Part shown: in pieces, positions 1 through 8,517 of the stretch
Layout: each line of letters starts with the position of its first letter
How positions within the stretch are numbered: position 1 is the first letter of the stretch
Assembly: GCF_965216805.1 (NCBI RefSeq)
Contig: NZ_CBDCGN010000003.1
Coordinates: forward strand, 1,426,001-1,490,000
Length of the DNA stretch: 64,000 nucleotides
Direction of reading: 5' to 3'
Source: Panacagrimonas sp965216805
GTDB taxonomy: Bacteria > Pseudomonadota > Gammaproteobacteria > Nevskiales > Nevskiaceae
Program-made: the position numbers and the translations under genes
Notes under the pieces: model-generated
Database searches by the model: none
Told to the model about the DNA's origin: nothing
Seen by the model: only the letters and a program-made list of their open reading frames with translations

Positions 1-2285
1 GTCTGCTGCTGGTCGCGCTGCTGCTGGTCGCAGTGCGCTACTGGCCAAGGCCGCCGCTGGCTGAGCGCATCGGGCAGTCGCGTGCGCTGTTCGACGTTCA
101 CGGCCGGCTGCTGCGGCTGACCCTGGCGCCGGACCAGCAATATCGCTTGTGGGCGGATCTGGAGCAGGTGTCGCCGATCCTGCTCGACGCGCTGCTGCTG
201 CACGAGGACCAGCACTTCTATCTTCACCCCGGAGTCGATCCGGCGGCGCTGCTGCGCGCAACCTGGGCCCTGGCCAGCGGCGGTGCGCGGCAGGGCGGCT
301 CCACGCTGAGTATGCAGCTGGCGCGCCTGTATTACGGGCTGGATACGCGCAGCATCCCCGGCAAGCTGGGCCAGATCGCGCACGCGCTGTGGCTGGAAGC
401 GCGCTACTCCAAGCACGAGCTGCTGGAGGCGCATCTGAACCTCCTGCCTTACGGCGGCAACGTTCAGGGCGTGGGCACCGCGGCGCGCATCTATTTCGGC
501 AAGTCCGCGGCCGACCTGAGTTTGCCCGAGGCGCTGAGTCTGGTGCTGATCCCGCAGGCGCCCGGCGCCCGCGCGCCGTCGCGCGACGAGCCGTCCAACC
601 TGCGTGCCGCGCGTCGCCGCCTGTTCGAACGCTGGGTGCAGACCCGGCCCGGCGACGAGCGCGAACGCGGTCTTGTCGCGCTGCCGCTGCGCTACGGGCG
701 GGTGGCGGACCTGCCGTTCCACGCGCCGCATCTGAGCACGCGCCTGCTGGCCCAGGCCGGCGCGGCGCGCGAAATCCGCAGCACGCTGGACCTGGGCCTG
801 CAGCGTACGCTCGAACGCGAGATGCGCGATTACCTTGCACGCCTGCGCCGCCAGGGTCTGCGCAATGCGTCGGCCATGCTGGTCGACTGGCGCGACATGA
901 GCGTGCGCGCGGTGCTGGGCTCGGCGGCGTTCTTCGATCCCGACCTGCATGGACAGGTCGACGGCACCCTGGCCAAACGCTCGCCGGGTTCGGCGCTCAA
1001 GCCTTTCATCTATGGGTTGGCCATTGACCAGGGTCTGATCCATCCGCGTTCGGTCCTCAAGGACGCTCCGACTGCGTTTGGCCCTTACTCGCCGGAGAAT
1101 TTCGACGGCGCTTTCGTGGGGCCGATCGACGCCACCCAAGCGCTGATCCGCTCGCGCAACGTGCCGGCGGTCACACTCGCCTCGCGGCTGCAGCCGCCTG
1201 GGTTTCACGGCTTTCTGCGCGCCGGTGGCGTGGCCCGGCTGGCCTCGGCCGAGCACTACGGTCTGGCTCTGGTGCTGGGCGGTGGCGAGGTGACCATGGC
1301 GGAAATGCTGCGCCTGTACGCGCTGCTGCCCAATCGCGGTCGCCTGCGTGCCCTGCGTTACCTTCAGGGCGACGCCGAATCTGCCGACGGCGCGCCGCTG
1401 TTGTCGCCGGCCGCGAGCTTCATGCTGCTGGACATGCTGCGGCAGAATCCGCGGCCGGACGACCTCGTGATCCAGGGTGTGGGCGGCGGCGGCCGTGTAG
1501 CCTGGAAGACCGGCACCTCCTGGGGCTATCGCGATGCCTGGACCGCGGGCGTGTTCGGGCCCTATGTGCTGGCGGTCTGGGTCGGCGAGTTCGACGGTCG
1601 CTCCAATCCCGCCTTCGTGGGTGTGCGCGCTGCCACGCCGCTGTTCTTCCGCATGGTCGACGCCGTGCGTGCGCTGCCCGGCTACGTGGAGCCGGCGCCG
1701 ACGCAGCCGTCCGATCTGGCCAGTGTCGAGGTCTGCGCCGCGTCCGGCGATCTACCCAACGTGGACTGTCCGCAGCGGGTGACGACGTGGTTCATCCCCG
1801 GCACATCGCCGATCCGCCTGTCGCAGGTGCATCGCCGGGTGGCAGTGGATCGGCGCAGCGGCCGCCGCGCCTGTCCGCCCTTCGACCCGGCGGATGTGCG
1901 CTGGGAGTTGCATGAATTCTGGTCGTCCGACCTGATGCGCCTGTTCGCGCAGGCTGGCATTCCGCGGCGACCGCCGCCTGCCGCTGGCGATTGCGCCGAC
2001 GATGCTGCGGCCGGCGCGCCGCCGCAGATCGTGTCGCCGCTGGCGGGCGTGAGCTATCCGGTACGCGAGGCTCGGCTGGGTTCCGAGCGTCTGGCATTCA
2101 ACGCCCATGCCGAGGGCGACGTGCGCAAGCTGTATTGGTTCGTCGACGATGCCTTCGTCGGCCAATCCGCGCCCGGGGTGGCGCTGGGCTGGGTGCCGCA
2201 GGGACCGGGCGTCTACCGCATCAGCGCCATCGACGAGCGCGGCCGCGCCGACCGCCGCGAGCTGCGGGTGGAGCTGGTGCGCTGA
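1..2285 (+). CDS. pbpC: Penicillin-binding protein 1C, bifunctional transglycosylase/transpeptidase (5' partial)
   Basis: Periplasmic peptidoglycan synthase of the PBP1C class. The reading frame is open to the window edge. The codons before the first possible start (GTG at 33) read LLLVALLLVAV, the end of the N-terminal membrane anchor, so the true start lies outside the window. From GTG 33, the glycosyltransferase family 51 domain carries the catalytic-Glu motif HEDQHFY (about residue 57) and GGSTLSMQLARL. The transpeptidase domain has SALK (about residue 320), SRN, and KTGTSWGYRDAW (about residue 492). The tail fits the C-terminal domain typical of PBP1C. PbpC is usually encoded beside an alpha-2-macroglobulin gene, which would lie upstream and cannot be checked here. 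Confidence 0.95.
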   Translation, partial: LLLVALLLVAVRYWPRPPLAERIGQSRALFDVHGRLLRLTLAPDQQYRLWADLEQVSPILLDALLLHEDQHFYLHPGVDPAALLRATWALASGGARQGGSTLSMQLARLYYGLDTRSIPGKLGQIAHALWLEARYSKHELLEAHLNLLPYGGNVQGVGTAARIYFGKSAADLSLPEALSLVLIPQAPGARAPSRDEPSNLRAARRRLFERWVQTRPGDERERGLVALPLRYGRVADLPFHAPHLSTRLLAQAGAAREIRSTLDLGLQRTLEREMRDYLARLRRQGLRNASAMLVDWRDMSVRAVLGSAAFFDPDLHGQVDGTLAKRSPGSALKPFIYGLAIDQGLIHPRSVLKDAPTAFGPYSPENFDGAFVGPIDATQALIRSRNVPAVTLASRLQPPGFHGFLRAGGVARLASAEHYGLALVLGGGEVTMAEMLRLYALLPNRGRLRALRYLQGDAESADGAPLLSPAASFMLLDMLRQNPRPDDLVIQGVGGGGRVAWKTGTSWGYRDAWTAGVFGPYVLAVWVGEFDGRSNPAFVGVRAATPLFFRMVDAVRALPGYVEPAPTQPSDLASVEVCAASGDLPNVDCPQRVTTWFIPGTSPIRLSQVHRRVAVDRRSGRRACPPFDPADVRWELHEFWSSDLMRLFAQAGIPRRPPPAAGDCADDAAAGAPPQIVSPLAGVSYPVREARLGSERLAFNAHAEGDVRKLYWFVDDAFVGQSAPGVALGWVPQGPGVYRISAIDERGRADRRELRVELVR

Positions 2286-2288
2286 GCG

Positions 2289-2306
2289 ATCCGCAATTGC
2301 GGATTT
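2289..2306. terminator. Perfect 16-bp palindrome between convergent genes, candidate bidirectional terminator
   Basis: ATCCGCAATTGCGGAT at 2289-2304 is a perfect palindrome four bases after the pbpC stop, followed by TT. It lies in the 20-bp gap between pbpC and the convergent gene ending at 2306. As RNA it gives a 6-bp stem with an AATT loop and only a short U tract. It could terminate in both directions, but a weak terminator or a protein site is equally possible. Confidence 0.4.
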
Positions 2307-2905
2307 CAGGGCTCCACCGGTCGCACCAGCGCTTTGGACTTCACGCCTTCCACCGACATCAGGTACTGGCCGAGAAAGTCGCGACGGATCGTCACGGCCG
2401 GCGCGTCGGACTTCGAATAGTGCGTACTGGCGCCCACCGCTTCCCACACTTGGCCATTGTCCAGAATGAAGCGCGTGCCCGGCGACCAGCCCTGGAACGC
2501 GCCGACGATGCGGGCATCGACGCGCTCGGCGGGACGGTCAGCCGCCGTCGCCCCCTTGGAACCGGCACCGGCATCGGCGTCGATCGGGTCCTTCGGCGGC
2601 AGGTCGGGCGCCGCTTCCACTTCGATTCCGGCTTCGGGCCGAGTCGGTCCGATGACGCCGGTCGCGGCCGTATCGTCAGGTCCGCTTGCGGCTTGCGGCT
2701 CGGGTTTCGCCGCGTCCGACGGGGGCTCGGCAGAATCTGGATCGGTCTGTGCCGCGGCCGGCATCGGCCGGCCGGCGGCACGGTCGTAGCAGAACAGACG
2801 CACGATGTCGTCATCGATCCTGGCGCACTCGGAGATCTCGGCAGCACGGGCCAGGCCGCTGATGCCGGCGATCGCCGCGGCCGCGAGCAGCGCGAGCGTT
2901 TTCAT
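2306..2905 (-). CDS. Exported hypothetical protein
   Basis: 199 aa with a clear Sec signal peptide (MKTLALLAAAAIAGISGLARA). The mature N-terminus has the pattern C-x5-DDxxRLxCYD, a short motif seen at the start of several exported proteobacterial proteins, including type VI accessory VasI-like proteins. I infer a disulfide-bonded N-terminal hairpin. A Pro/Ala/Asp-rich linker (about residues 50-115) leads to a C-terminal domain of about 75 residues ending in KSKALVRPVEP. Its ATG overlaps the lipA stop by 4 bp (ATGA), so translation is probably coupled to lipA. The function is unknown. No type VI genes are nearby. Confidence 0.8.
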   Translation of the reverse strand: MKTLALLAAAAIAGISGLARAAEISECARIDDDIVRLFCYDRAAGRPMPAAAQTDPDSAEPPSDAAKPEPQAASGPDDTAATGVIGPTRPEAGIEVEAAPDLPPKDPIDADAGAGSKGATAADRPAERVDARIVGAFQGWSPGTRFILDNGQVWEAVGASTHYSKSDAPAVTIRRDFLGQYLMSVEGVKSKALVRPVEP

Positions 2906-3885
2906 TGCGCGTTCCGGTCGCCCACCAGCTCGTGTGCCTGCACGTCGGCGTGGTAGCTCGACCGCACCATCGGACCGCTGGCCACGTGCGCAAAACCCAT
3001 CTGCTCGCCCACCATGCGCAGTCGCTCGAACTCGTCGGGATGAACGAAGCGTTCCACCGGCAGATGATTCTTCGACGGCTGCAGGTACTGGCCCAAGGTG
3101 AGCATGTCGACCTGATGCGCGCGCAGATCGTGCATGACCTGCTCGATCTCTTCGATGGTTTCGCCCAGGCCCAGCATCAGGCCGGACTTGGTCGGCACTG
3201 CGGGATGCAGCGCCTTGAAGCGCTGCAGCAGGTCCAGCGACCAGTCGTAATCCGAGCCGGGCCGTGCGCGCCGGTACAGCCGCGGCACGGTTTCCAGGTT
3301 GTGGTTGAACACATCCGGCGGCGTGTCCTTGAAGATCGCCAGCGCGGGGTCCATGCGGCCGCGAAAATCCGGCACCAGCACTTCGATCTTGAGCGTGGGC
3401 GAGGCCGCACGCGACTCCCGGATGCAGCCTGCGAAATGCGCCGCGCCGCCGTCCTTGAGATCGTCGCGATCCACACTGGTGATCACCACGTAGCGCAGCT
3501 TGAGCGCGGCGATGGTCATCGCCAGCTTGCGCGGCTCATCGGTGTCCAGCGCATTGGGACGGCCGTGGGCGACATCGCAGAACGGGCAGCGCCGCGTGCA
3601 GATGTCGCCCATGATCATGAAAGTGGCCGTGCCCTTGCCGAAGCATTCGCTCAGGTTGGGGCAACTGGCTTCTTCGCACACCGTGTGCAGGTTCTGCTCG
3701 CGCAGGATGGACTTGATGCGGTCCACCTCGGCGGAATGACCCAGCCGCGCGCGAATCCACGAAGGCTTGCGCGGCATCTGGGTGGTGGCTTCGAACTTGA
3801 CCGGGATGCGCGCCATCTTCTCGGCGCCGCGCAGCTTGACGCCGGCGACAACGGGTGCGGGCGCAAGGGGTGGGGGTGTATTCAT
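2902..3885 (-). CDS. lipA: Lipoyl synthase
   Basis: Radical SAM enzyme that inserts two sulfurs into protein-bound octanoyl groups to make the lipoyl cofactor of 2-oxoacid dehydrogenases and the glycine cleavage system. Two cluster motifs are visible: the auxiliary-cluster cysteines CEEASCPNLSEC and the radical SAM motif CTRRCPFC. The C-terminal RSSYHAD segment carries the serine that ligates the auxiliary cluster. I start at ATG 3885 (MNTPPPLAP, 327 aa). The frame is open a further 20 codons upstream but that stretch is Arg-rich and unlike the family. lipB is not adjacent. Confidence 0.96.
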   Translation of the reverse strand: MNTPPPLAPAPVVAGVKLRGAEKMARIPVKFEATTQMPRKPSWIRARLGHSAEVDRIKSILREQNLHTVCEEASCPNLSECFGKGTATFMIMGDICTRRCPFCDVAHGRPNALDTDEPRKLAMTIAALKLRYVVITSVDRDDLKDGGAAHFAGCIRESRAASPTLKIEVLVPDFRGRMDPALAIFKDTPPDVFNHNLETVPRLYRRARPGSDYDWSLDLLQRFKALHPAVPTKSGLMLGLGETIEEIEQVMHDLRAHQVDMLTLGQYLQPSKNHLPVERFVHPDEFERLRMVGEQMGFAHVASGPMVRSSYHADVQAHELVGDRNAQ

Positions 3886-3958
3886 GCTGCGTATTTTACG
3901 CCGCGTCGACGCGGTCGCGCGCGGCGCGCGGGCCACGCAGGTCAATGACTCATAGCAG

Positions 3959-4795
3959 TCAGGGACCGGCCGTTCCCAGGGCTGCGCGGTTGGGTGCCGG
4001 GTCCAAAACCTGGCTTACCGCCGCGTGTGCCTGCAGGGCCAGCTCTTCGCGGGAGCGGTCGGCCGCCGCCACGCGGGGACAGAAATGCAGCTCCACACTC
4101 AGGCCGGAGGCGTTTCGCAACAGCCGCAGCAGGTGCGAGACCAGATCGTCATCGCCGACAAAAGGTGCCAGCTCCGCACCCCGATCACCGCGACCGTAGC
4201 GCAGTGCCACGGCCTGCACCGACGTGCGCGACTCGATCGCCGCGGCGAACAGGCGCGGATGAAAGCTCAGCACCTCCTGGCCGGTGGTGGTGGTGCCTTC
4301 GGGAAACACGACCGCCACGCCGCCGCCGCCCAGATAGGGCGCCATGCGATTCAGCAGCGGCCGCGAGCCGCCCTTGCCGCGACGGATGTAGAAGGTGCCG
4401 GCGGCATCGGCCAGCCAGCCGGCGACCGGCCACTGGCGCACCTCGGATTTGGATACGAAGCGGATCGGCAGGCAGGCCGACAGCACCGGGATGTCGAGCC
4501 AGGACACGTGATTGGCGACGATCAGGCCGCCCCCATCGATCGGCACGCCGTGCACGCGCAGACGCAGGCCGAGGATGCGCAACAGCCGCGTCGACCACTG
4601 CTGCGCCAGGCGCTCCGCCCGCACACGTTGCGCGGCATTCAGGCGTATCGCCAGCGCCAGCAGCAGTCCGTACGCCACGTGCACGCACAACAGGGCCGCA
4701 CGCCACGCGAATCGGAGATGGCCATGCAAGGAGGTCGCCGCATTGACGGCGAAGGTCTGCGCGGCAGGGCGGTGCCGCTGCGGTAGCGACATCAT
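3959..4795 (-). CDS. olsA: 1-acyl-sn-glycerol-3-phosphate / lyso-ornithine lipid O-acyltransferase (PlsC family)
   Basis: 278-aa membrane-associated acyltransferase. It has the PlsC signatures NHVSWLD (catalytic HX4D) and FPEGTTT, with a hydrophobic N-terminal segment (about residues 30-55). It lies 12 bp downstream of an OlsB-type N-acyltransferase on the same strand. In ornithine lipid synthesis OlsB makes lyso-ornithine lipid and OlsA adds the second acyl chain, so this neighbour supports an OlsA role over general PlsC. The sequence alone does not separate OlsA from PlsC, so the symbol is an inference from context. Confidence 0.75.
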   Translation of the reverse strand: MMSLPQRHRPAAQTFAVNAATSLHGHLRFAWRAALLCVHVAYGLLLALAIRLNAAQRVRAERLAQQWSTRLLRILGLRLRVHGVPIDGGGLIVANHVSWLDIPVLSACLPIRFVSKSEVRQWPVAGWLADAAGTFYIRRGKGGSRPLLNRMAPYLGGGGVAVVFPEGTTTTGQEVLSFHPRLFAAAIESRTSVQAVALRYGRGDRGAELAPFVGDDDLVSHLLRLLRNASGLSVELHFCPRVAAADRSREELALQAHAAVSQVLDPAPNRAALGTAGP

Positions 4796-4807
4796 CGACG
4801 CCGTTGC

Positions 4808-5611
4808 TCAGGCGTGGCCGGCAGTGGCTTCCACGCTGGGGGCACGGTCCAGGAAGTGGCGGGCGTAGCGCGGATTCAGGTCGCTGACATTGAGCAGCAT
4901 GAAGACGTCGGCACAGTTGAACTCGCGGTCCCAGTAGGCCTCGCCGCAGGCTTTTGCGCCCAGGCTCAGATAGGCCTTGAGCAGCGGCGGCATCCTGACT
5001 TTTTCCGCCGTACGGCCGTCTGCCGCTGGCAGCGGATAGTACGGACGCACGCGGTGGTAATCGGGCGCCATGTAGCGTCCCTTGATCTGCTGCAGGATCG
5101 CATGTGCCTGCGCTCCGCCGTCCTCCAGCCCGATGCTGGCGCAGCCGAACAGATAGTCGTAGCCGTGCTGGGTGATGTACGCGGCGATGCCCTGCCACAG
5201 CACCGCGATGACCGCGCCGCTGCGGTAATCGCGATCCACGCAAGTGCGACCGATCTCCATCACCCTGCCGGGCAGCGAATCGACCATGGCGAGGTCGAAT
5301 TCCCCCGACGAATAGAAGCCGCCGGCGTTGGGCGCCATGGCATCCGTGAGCAGGCGCGTGCAGGCCACGATGCGGCCGCTGTCGGTATCGCGGACGGTCA
5401 GATGCTCGCACCAAGGATCGTACTGATCGCGGTCCGCCCCGTGTTCGCCACCATCGATCTCGGCGCCCAGTTCGCCGGCGAAGATGCGATAGCGCAACTG
5501 CTGCGTTTCCAGAATCTCTTCGGCGGTGCGGGCAAAGGCAACGGCGAATCGCGGTGCCGCCGCGAAGGGGGTATCGGCGAGTACGGTGGACTTCTCGATG
5601 AAGACCGACAT
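4808..5611 (-). CDS. olsB: L-ornithine N-alpha-acyltransferase (GNAT fold, OlsB type)
   Basis: 267 aa. Probably transfers a 3-hydroxyacyl group from ACP to the alpha-amino group of ornithine, the first step of phosphorus-free ornithine lipid synthesis. Diagnostic features are the N-terminal LRYRIFAGELGAE segment, DPWCEHLTVRD, the conserved EIGRTCVDRDYR motif and the C-terminal PPLLKAYLSLGAK block. A ribosome site (GGAGAA) precedes ATG 5611. It forms a two-gene unit with the downstream acyltransferase. The 254 bp between this start and the convergent-side end of opgH (5612-5865) hold its promoter region; I see no gene there. Confidence 0.88.
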   Translation of the reverse strand: MSVFIEKSTVLADTPFAAAPRFAVAFARTAEEILETQQLRYRIFAGELGAEIDGGEHGADRDQYDPWCEHLTVRDTDSGRIVACTRLLTDAMAPNAGGFYSSGEFDLAMVDSLPGRVMEIGRTCVDRDYRSGAVIAVLWQGIAAYITQHGYDYLFGCASIGLEDGGAQAHAILQQIKGRYMAPDYHRVRPYYPLPAADGRTAEKVRMPPLLKAYLSLGAKACGEAYWDREFNCADVFMLLNVSDLNPRYARHFLDRAPSVEATAGHA

Positions 5612-5865
5612 CGTGTTTTCTCCATTTCGACTCCCGCCAATCTATGAAACGCGCGTGGAAGCAAAATGAAGTCGCGGTGACGGTTGCGTGACACTGCCGA
5701 CCCGATGCGCGACATCAAAAAACGCAGGGGATGAGCGCACGCGAACAAACCGACACCCGCAAGGCCTGCGGTTTTACGGAGACCGCAGCGTCGATCGCAG
5801 CGGCTTCATCGTCGCGGTCCGGCGCGCGGACCTTGGATTTGCGCCGAGCCGCGAGCGGGTCCGGA

Positions 5866-8400
5866 TCACGCCGGTCCGCAGGGCGCCCGCCAGTCGGGGT
5901 GCGCGGCGTTGGCGGTCCATACGCGACGGTGCAGCTGACTCAGCAGCAGCGGATCGCCCAGCACGATATTGCGGGAGGCTTCGGACAGGCTGGCGGGGCC
6001 TTCGTGCAGCGCGCGGTCCAGCAACTGCTGGCGCTGCTCGATCAGAGCCTGCGGCCGGCGCGGTCGCGGGATGCCGTGAGCCGATACCAATGCATGGACC
6101 ACCGGGTCCACCACCGCCTCGCGAAATCCCGGCAGCGGTTTCTGCTTCTTCACCGCGGTCCACAGCCAGCGCAGTTCGCGCGGCGGCATCGATTCCTCCG
6201 GGATCAGGAACAGGCGCGCCTGACGGAAGCGCCGTCCCAGACTCACCCGCGACGACCACACCGACAGCGGGATCGCCAGCATCAGGCTGCCGACCACCGG
6301 CGCCAGCCACCACAGGAAATCGGGCTGCAGCCAGTACACGCCCGCCGCCCACACCACGCCGACCGCAGTGCCGCCGCCATGTTTGGACAAGGCCTCGCCC
6401 CAGCCGGTCTCGGTGTCTCCGCGCGGCGGCGATTTCCACACCAGCTTCCAGCCGAGCAGCGCACCGGCGACGAACTTGGTGTGAAACAGCATGCGGATCG
6501 GCGCCAGCAAGGCCGAGAACGCGGTCTCTAGAAACACGCTGACGAGCATGCGCAGCGGGCCACCGAAACCGCGCAGCTCGGCTGGCCGGATCAGCAGCAG
6601 CAGTGCGGCCAGCAGCTTCGGCAGGAACAGCAGCGTGGCGGTGGCGCCGAACAGCCGGATGGCCCATTCCGGATGCCATTGGGGCCATAGCGGGAACAAT
6701 TGATTGGGTTCGTGGAAATACACCGGTTCGGCCAGTACGTTGATCGCCAGCAGTGCGGTCGACAGCACCAGGAACAGAAACCACAGGGGCGCCGACAGGT
6801 AGGCCATCACGCCGGTCATGAACACCGCGCGGTGGGCCGGATGCAGTCCCTGCGCGGTGAACAGCTGGAAATTCTGCAGATTGCCCTGGCACCAGCGGCG
6901 GTCGCGCTTGAGTTCGTCGAGCAGCGAGGGCGGCATTTCCTCGAACGATCCGGGCAGGTCGTAGGCGATCCATACACTCCAGCCCTTGGCCCGCATCAAC
7001 GCGGCCTCCACGAAGTCGTGGGACAGAATCTCGCCTGCCAGCGGGCCGCTCCCGGAAATCTTGCCCAGCGCGCAGTGGCGCATGAACGGCGCCACCCTGA
7101 GGATGGCGTTATGTCCCCAGTAGTGACTCTCGCCGAGCTGCCAGTAATGCAGGCCCGCGGTGAACAGCGGTCCGTAGACGCGCGTGGCCATCTGCTGGAT
7201 GCGGGCGTACAGCGTTTCGCGTCCGGCGGCGCGCGGCGCGGTCTGGATGATGCCTGCCTTCGGGTTGGCCTCCATCAGCTGCACCAGGCGTTTGAGGCAG
7301 GCGCCGCTCATCACGCTGTCGGCATCGAGCACGATCATGTAGCGATACAGGCTGCCCCAGCGTCGGCACCAGTCGGCGACATTGCCCGACTTGCGCCGGA
7401 TACGGTTGGTGCGCCGACGGTAGAAGATGTGGCCAAAGCCGTTGACCTCGCGACACAGCTGCAGCCAGGCCTCCAGTTCGGCCACGCGGGTGTCGGCCTC
7501 GCTGCTGTCCGACAGGATGAAGAACGCGAAGCGATCCAGGCTGCCGGTGCGTGCCAGCGAGTCGTAGGTGGCGCGGATGCCCGCAAACACGCGGCCGACA
7601 TCCTCGTTGCAGATCGGCACCAGGATGCCGGTGCGGGCCCCGACCGGAATCAGCAGATCCGGTGCGGCGGTGGCGCTGATGGAGAACCGGTCGCGACCGC
7701 GCACCAGCACCCAGAATCCCATCAAGGCCGTCCAGAAACCGGTACCGACCCAGGCGAACAGCACCGCATAGATGGCCAGGATGATCATCTCCAGCCAGTG
7801 GTTGCCGTGGTAGGGCAGGATCGCCGTCATGAAGTAGGAGGCCAGCCAGGTCTGACCCAGCACCAGCGAGACCAGGAACAACCGGCGCAGCCGTGACGCG
7901 GCCAGCCAGTGCACCTCGCGCTCGGGCTGGTCGGGCTGGTCCTTCGAATCCGGATGACGACTGGCCAACCGACCGCGCTGGCCGAACCAGCGCGTGCGCA
8001 ACGCCTTGACCCAGCGGCCCAGCACGTTGGTGTTCCATGGCACTGGCGTCATCGACGCGCGCGCCAGCGGCGGCATGGTGACCAGCCGGGAATGTCCGTG
8101 CACATCCTCCTGCAAGGCCAGTTCCAGGCCCGCATCGCCGCGCTGGTGACGCTGTGCCCAGTGTCTGCGCAGACGCGGCTGCACCGAGCACAGGCCGTCT
8201 GCCGCCGGGGTGTCGCCACGGTTGGCCAGGACCCGGTGGATGTGCTCGAAACCTTGCTCCGGACCCAGGTCTGCCGTTTCGCAGGCAAGTGTCCGGCGCT
8301 GTTCCTCGTCCAGCGGCAGCCGCGCCAGATAGTCGATCGCTCGCACCGGCGGATCGGGGGGCGTGTTGGCGGGCGGAGCGGCGGTGTCGAAACTCTGCAT
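5866..8400 (-). CDS. opgH: Glucans biosynthesis glucosyltransferase OpgH (MdoH)
   Basis: 844-aa inner-membrane family 2 glucosyltransferase that elongates the beta-1,2 backbone of osmoregulated periplasmic glucans from UDP-glucose. The cytoplasmic catalytic region shows VPICNED (about residue 262), the metal-binding DADSVMSG (about 360) and RRWCQGNLQNFQLF (about 503, the Q/RxxRW-type motif). Several hydrophobic segments flank it (about 160-225 and 520-720). Length matches E. coli OpgH (847 aa). It follows opgG by 117 bp on the same strand, the usual opgGH order. Confidence 0.95.
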   Translation of the reverse strand: MQSFDTAAPPANTPPDPPVRAIDYLARLPLDEEQRRTLACETADLGPEQGFEHIHRVLANRGDTPAADGLCSVQPRLRRHWAQRHQRGDAGLELALQEDVHGHSRLVTMPPLARASMTPVPWNTNVLGRWVKALRTRWFGQRGRLASRHPDSKDQPDQPEREVHWLAASRLRRLFLVSLVLGQTWLASYFMTAILPYHGNHWLEMIILAIYAVLFAWVGTGFWTALMGFWVLVRGRDRFSISATAAPDLLIPVGARTGILVPICNEDVGRVFAGIRATYDSLARTGSLDRFAFFILSDSSEADTRVAELEAWLQLCREVNGFGHIFYRRRTNRIRRKSGNVADWCRRWGSLYRYMIVLDADSVMSGACLKRLVQLMEANPKAGIIQTAPRAAGRETLYARIQQMATRVYGPLFTAGLHYWQLGESHYWGHNAILRVAPFMRHCALGKISGSGPLAGEILSHDFVEAALMRAKGWSVWIAYDLPGSFEEMPPSLLDELKRDRRWCQGNLQNFQLFTAQGLHPAHRAVFMTGVMAYLSAPLWFLFLVLSTALLAINVLAEPVYFHEPNQLFPLWPQWHPEWAIRLFGATATLLFLPKLLAALLLLIRPAELRGFGGPLRMLVSVFLETAFSALLAPIRMLFHTKFVAGALLGWKLVWKSPPRGDTETGWGEALSKHGGGTAVGVVWAAGVYWLQPDFLWWLAPVVGSLMLAIPLSVWSSRVSLGRRFRQARLFLIPEESMPPRELRWLWTAVKKQKPLPGFREAVVDPVVHALVSAHGIPRPRRPQALIEQRQQLLDRALHEGPASLSEASRNIVLGDPLLLSQLHRRVWTANAAHPDWRAPCGPA

Positions 8401-8517
8401 GGGTCCAGGTTGGTCGGACTTATAGGTCGAGTTTTAGGCCGACGTACCGGCGGAGCAAGCCACACGAACACCCCATCCGCAACGGGATTTCCGGTCGGTG
8501 CGGCGGTGCGGCGGCCA

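Noticed and set aside
2905..3948. 347-codon plus-strand frame opposite lipA
   Set aside because: Exact antisense of lipA, whose cluster motifs are complete; no independent similarity.
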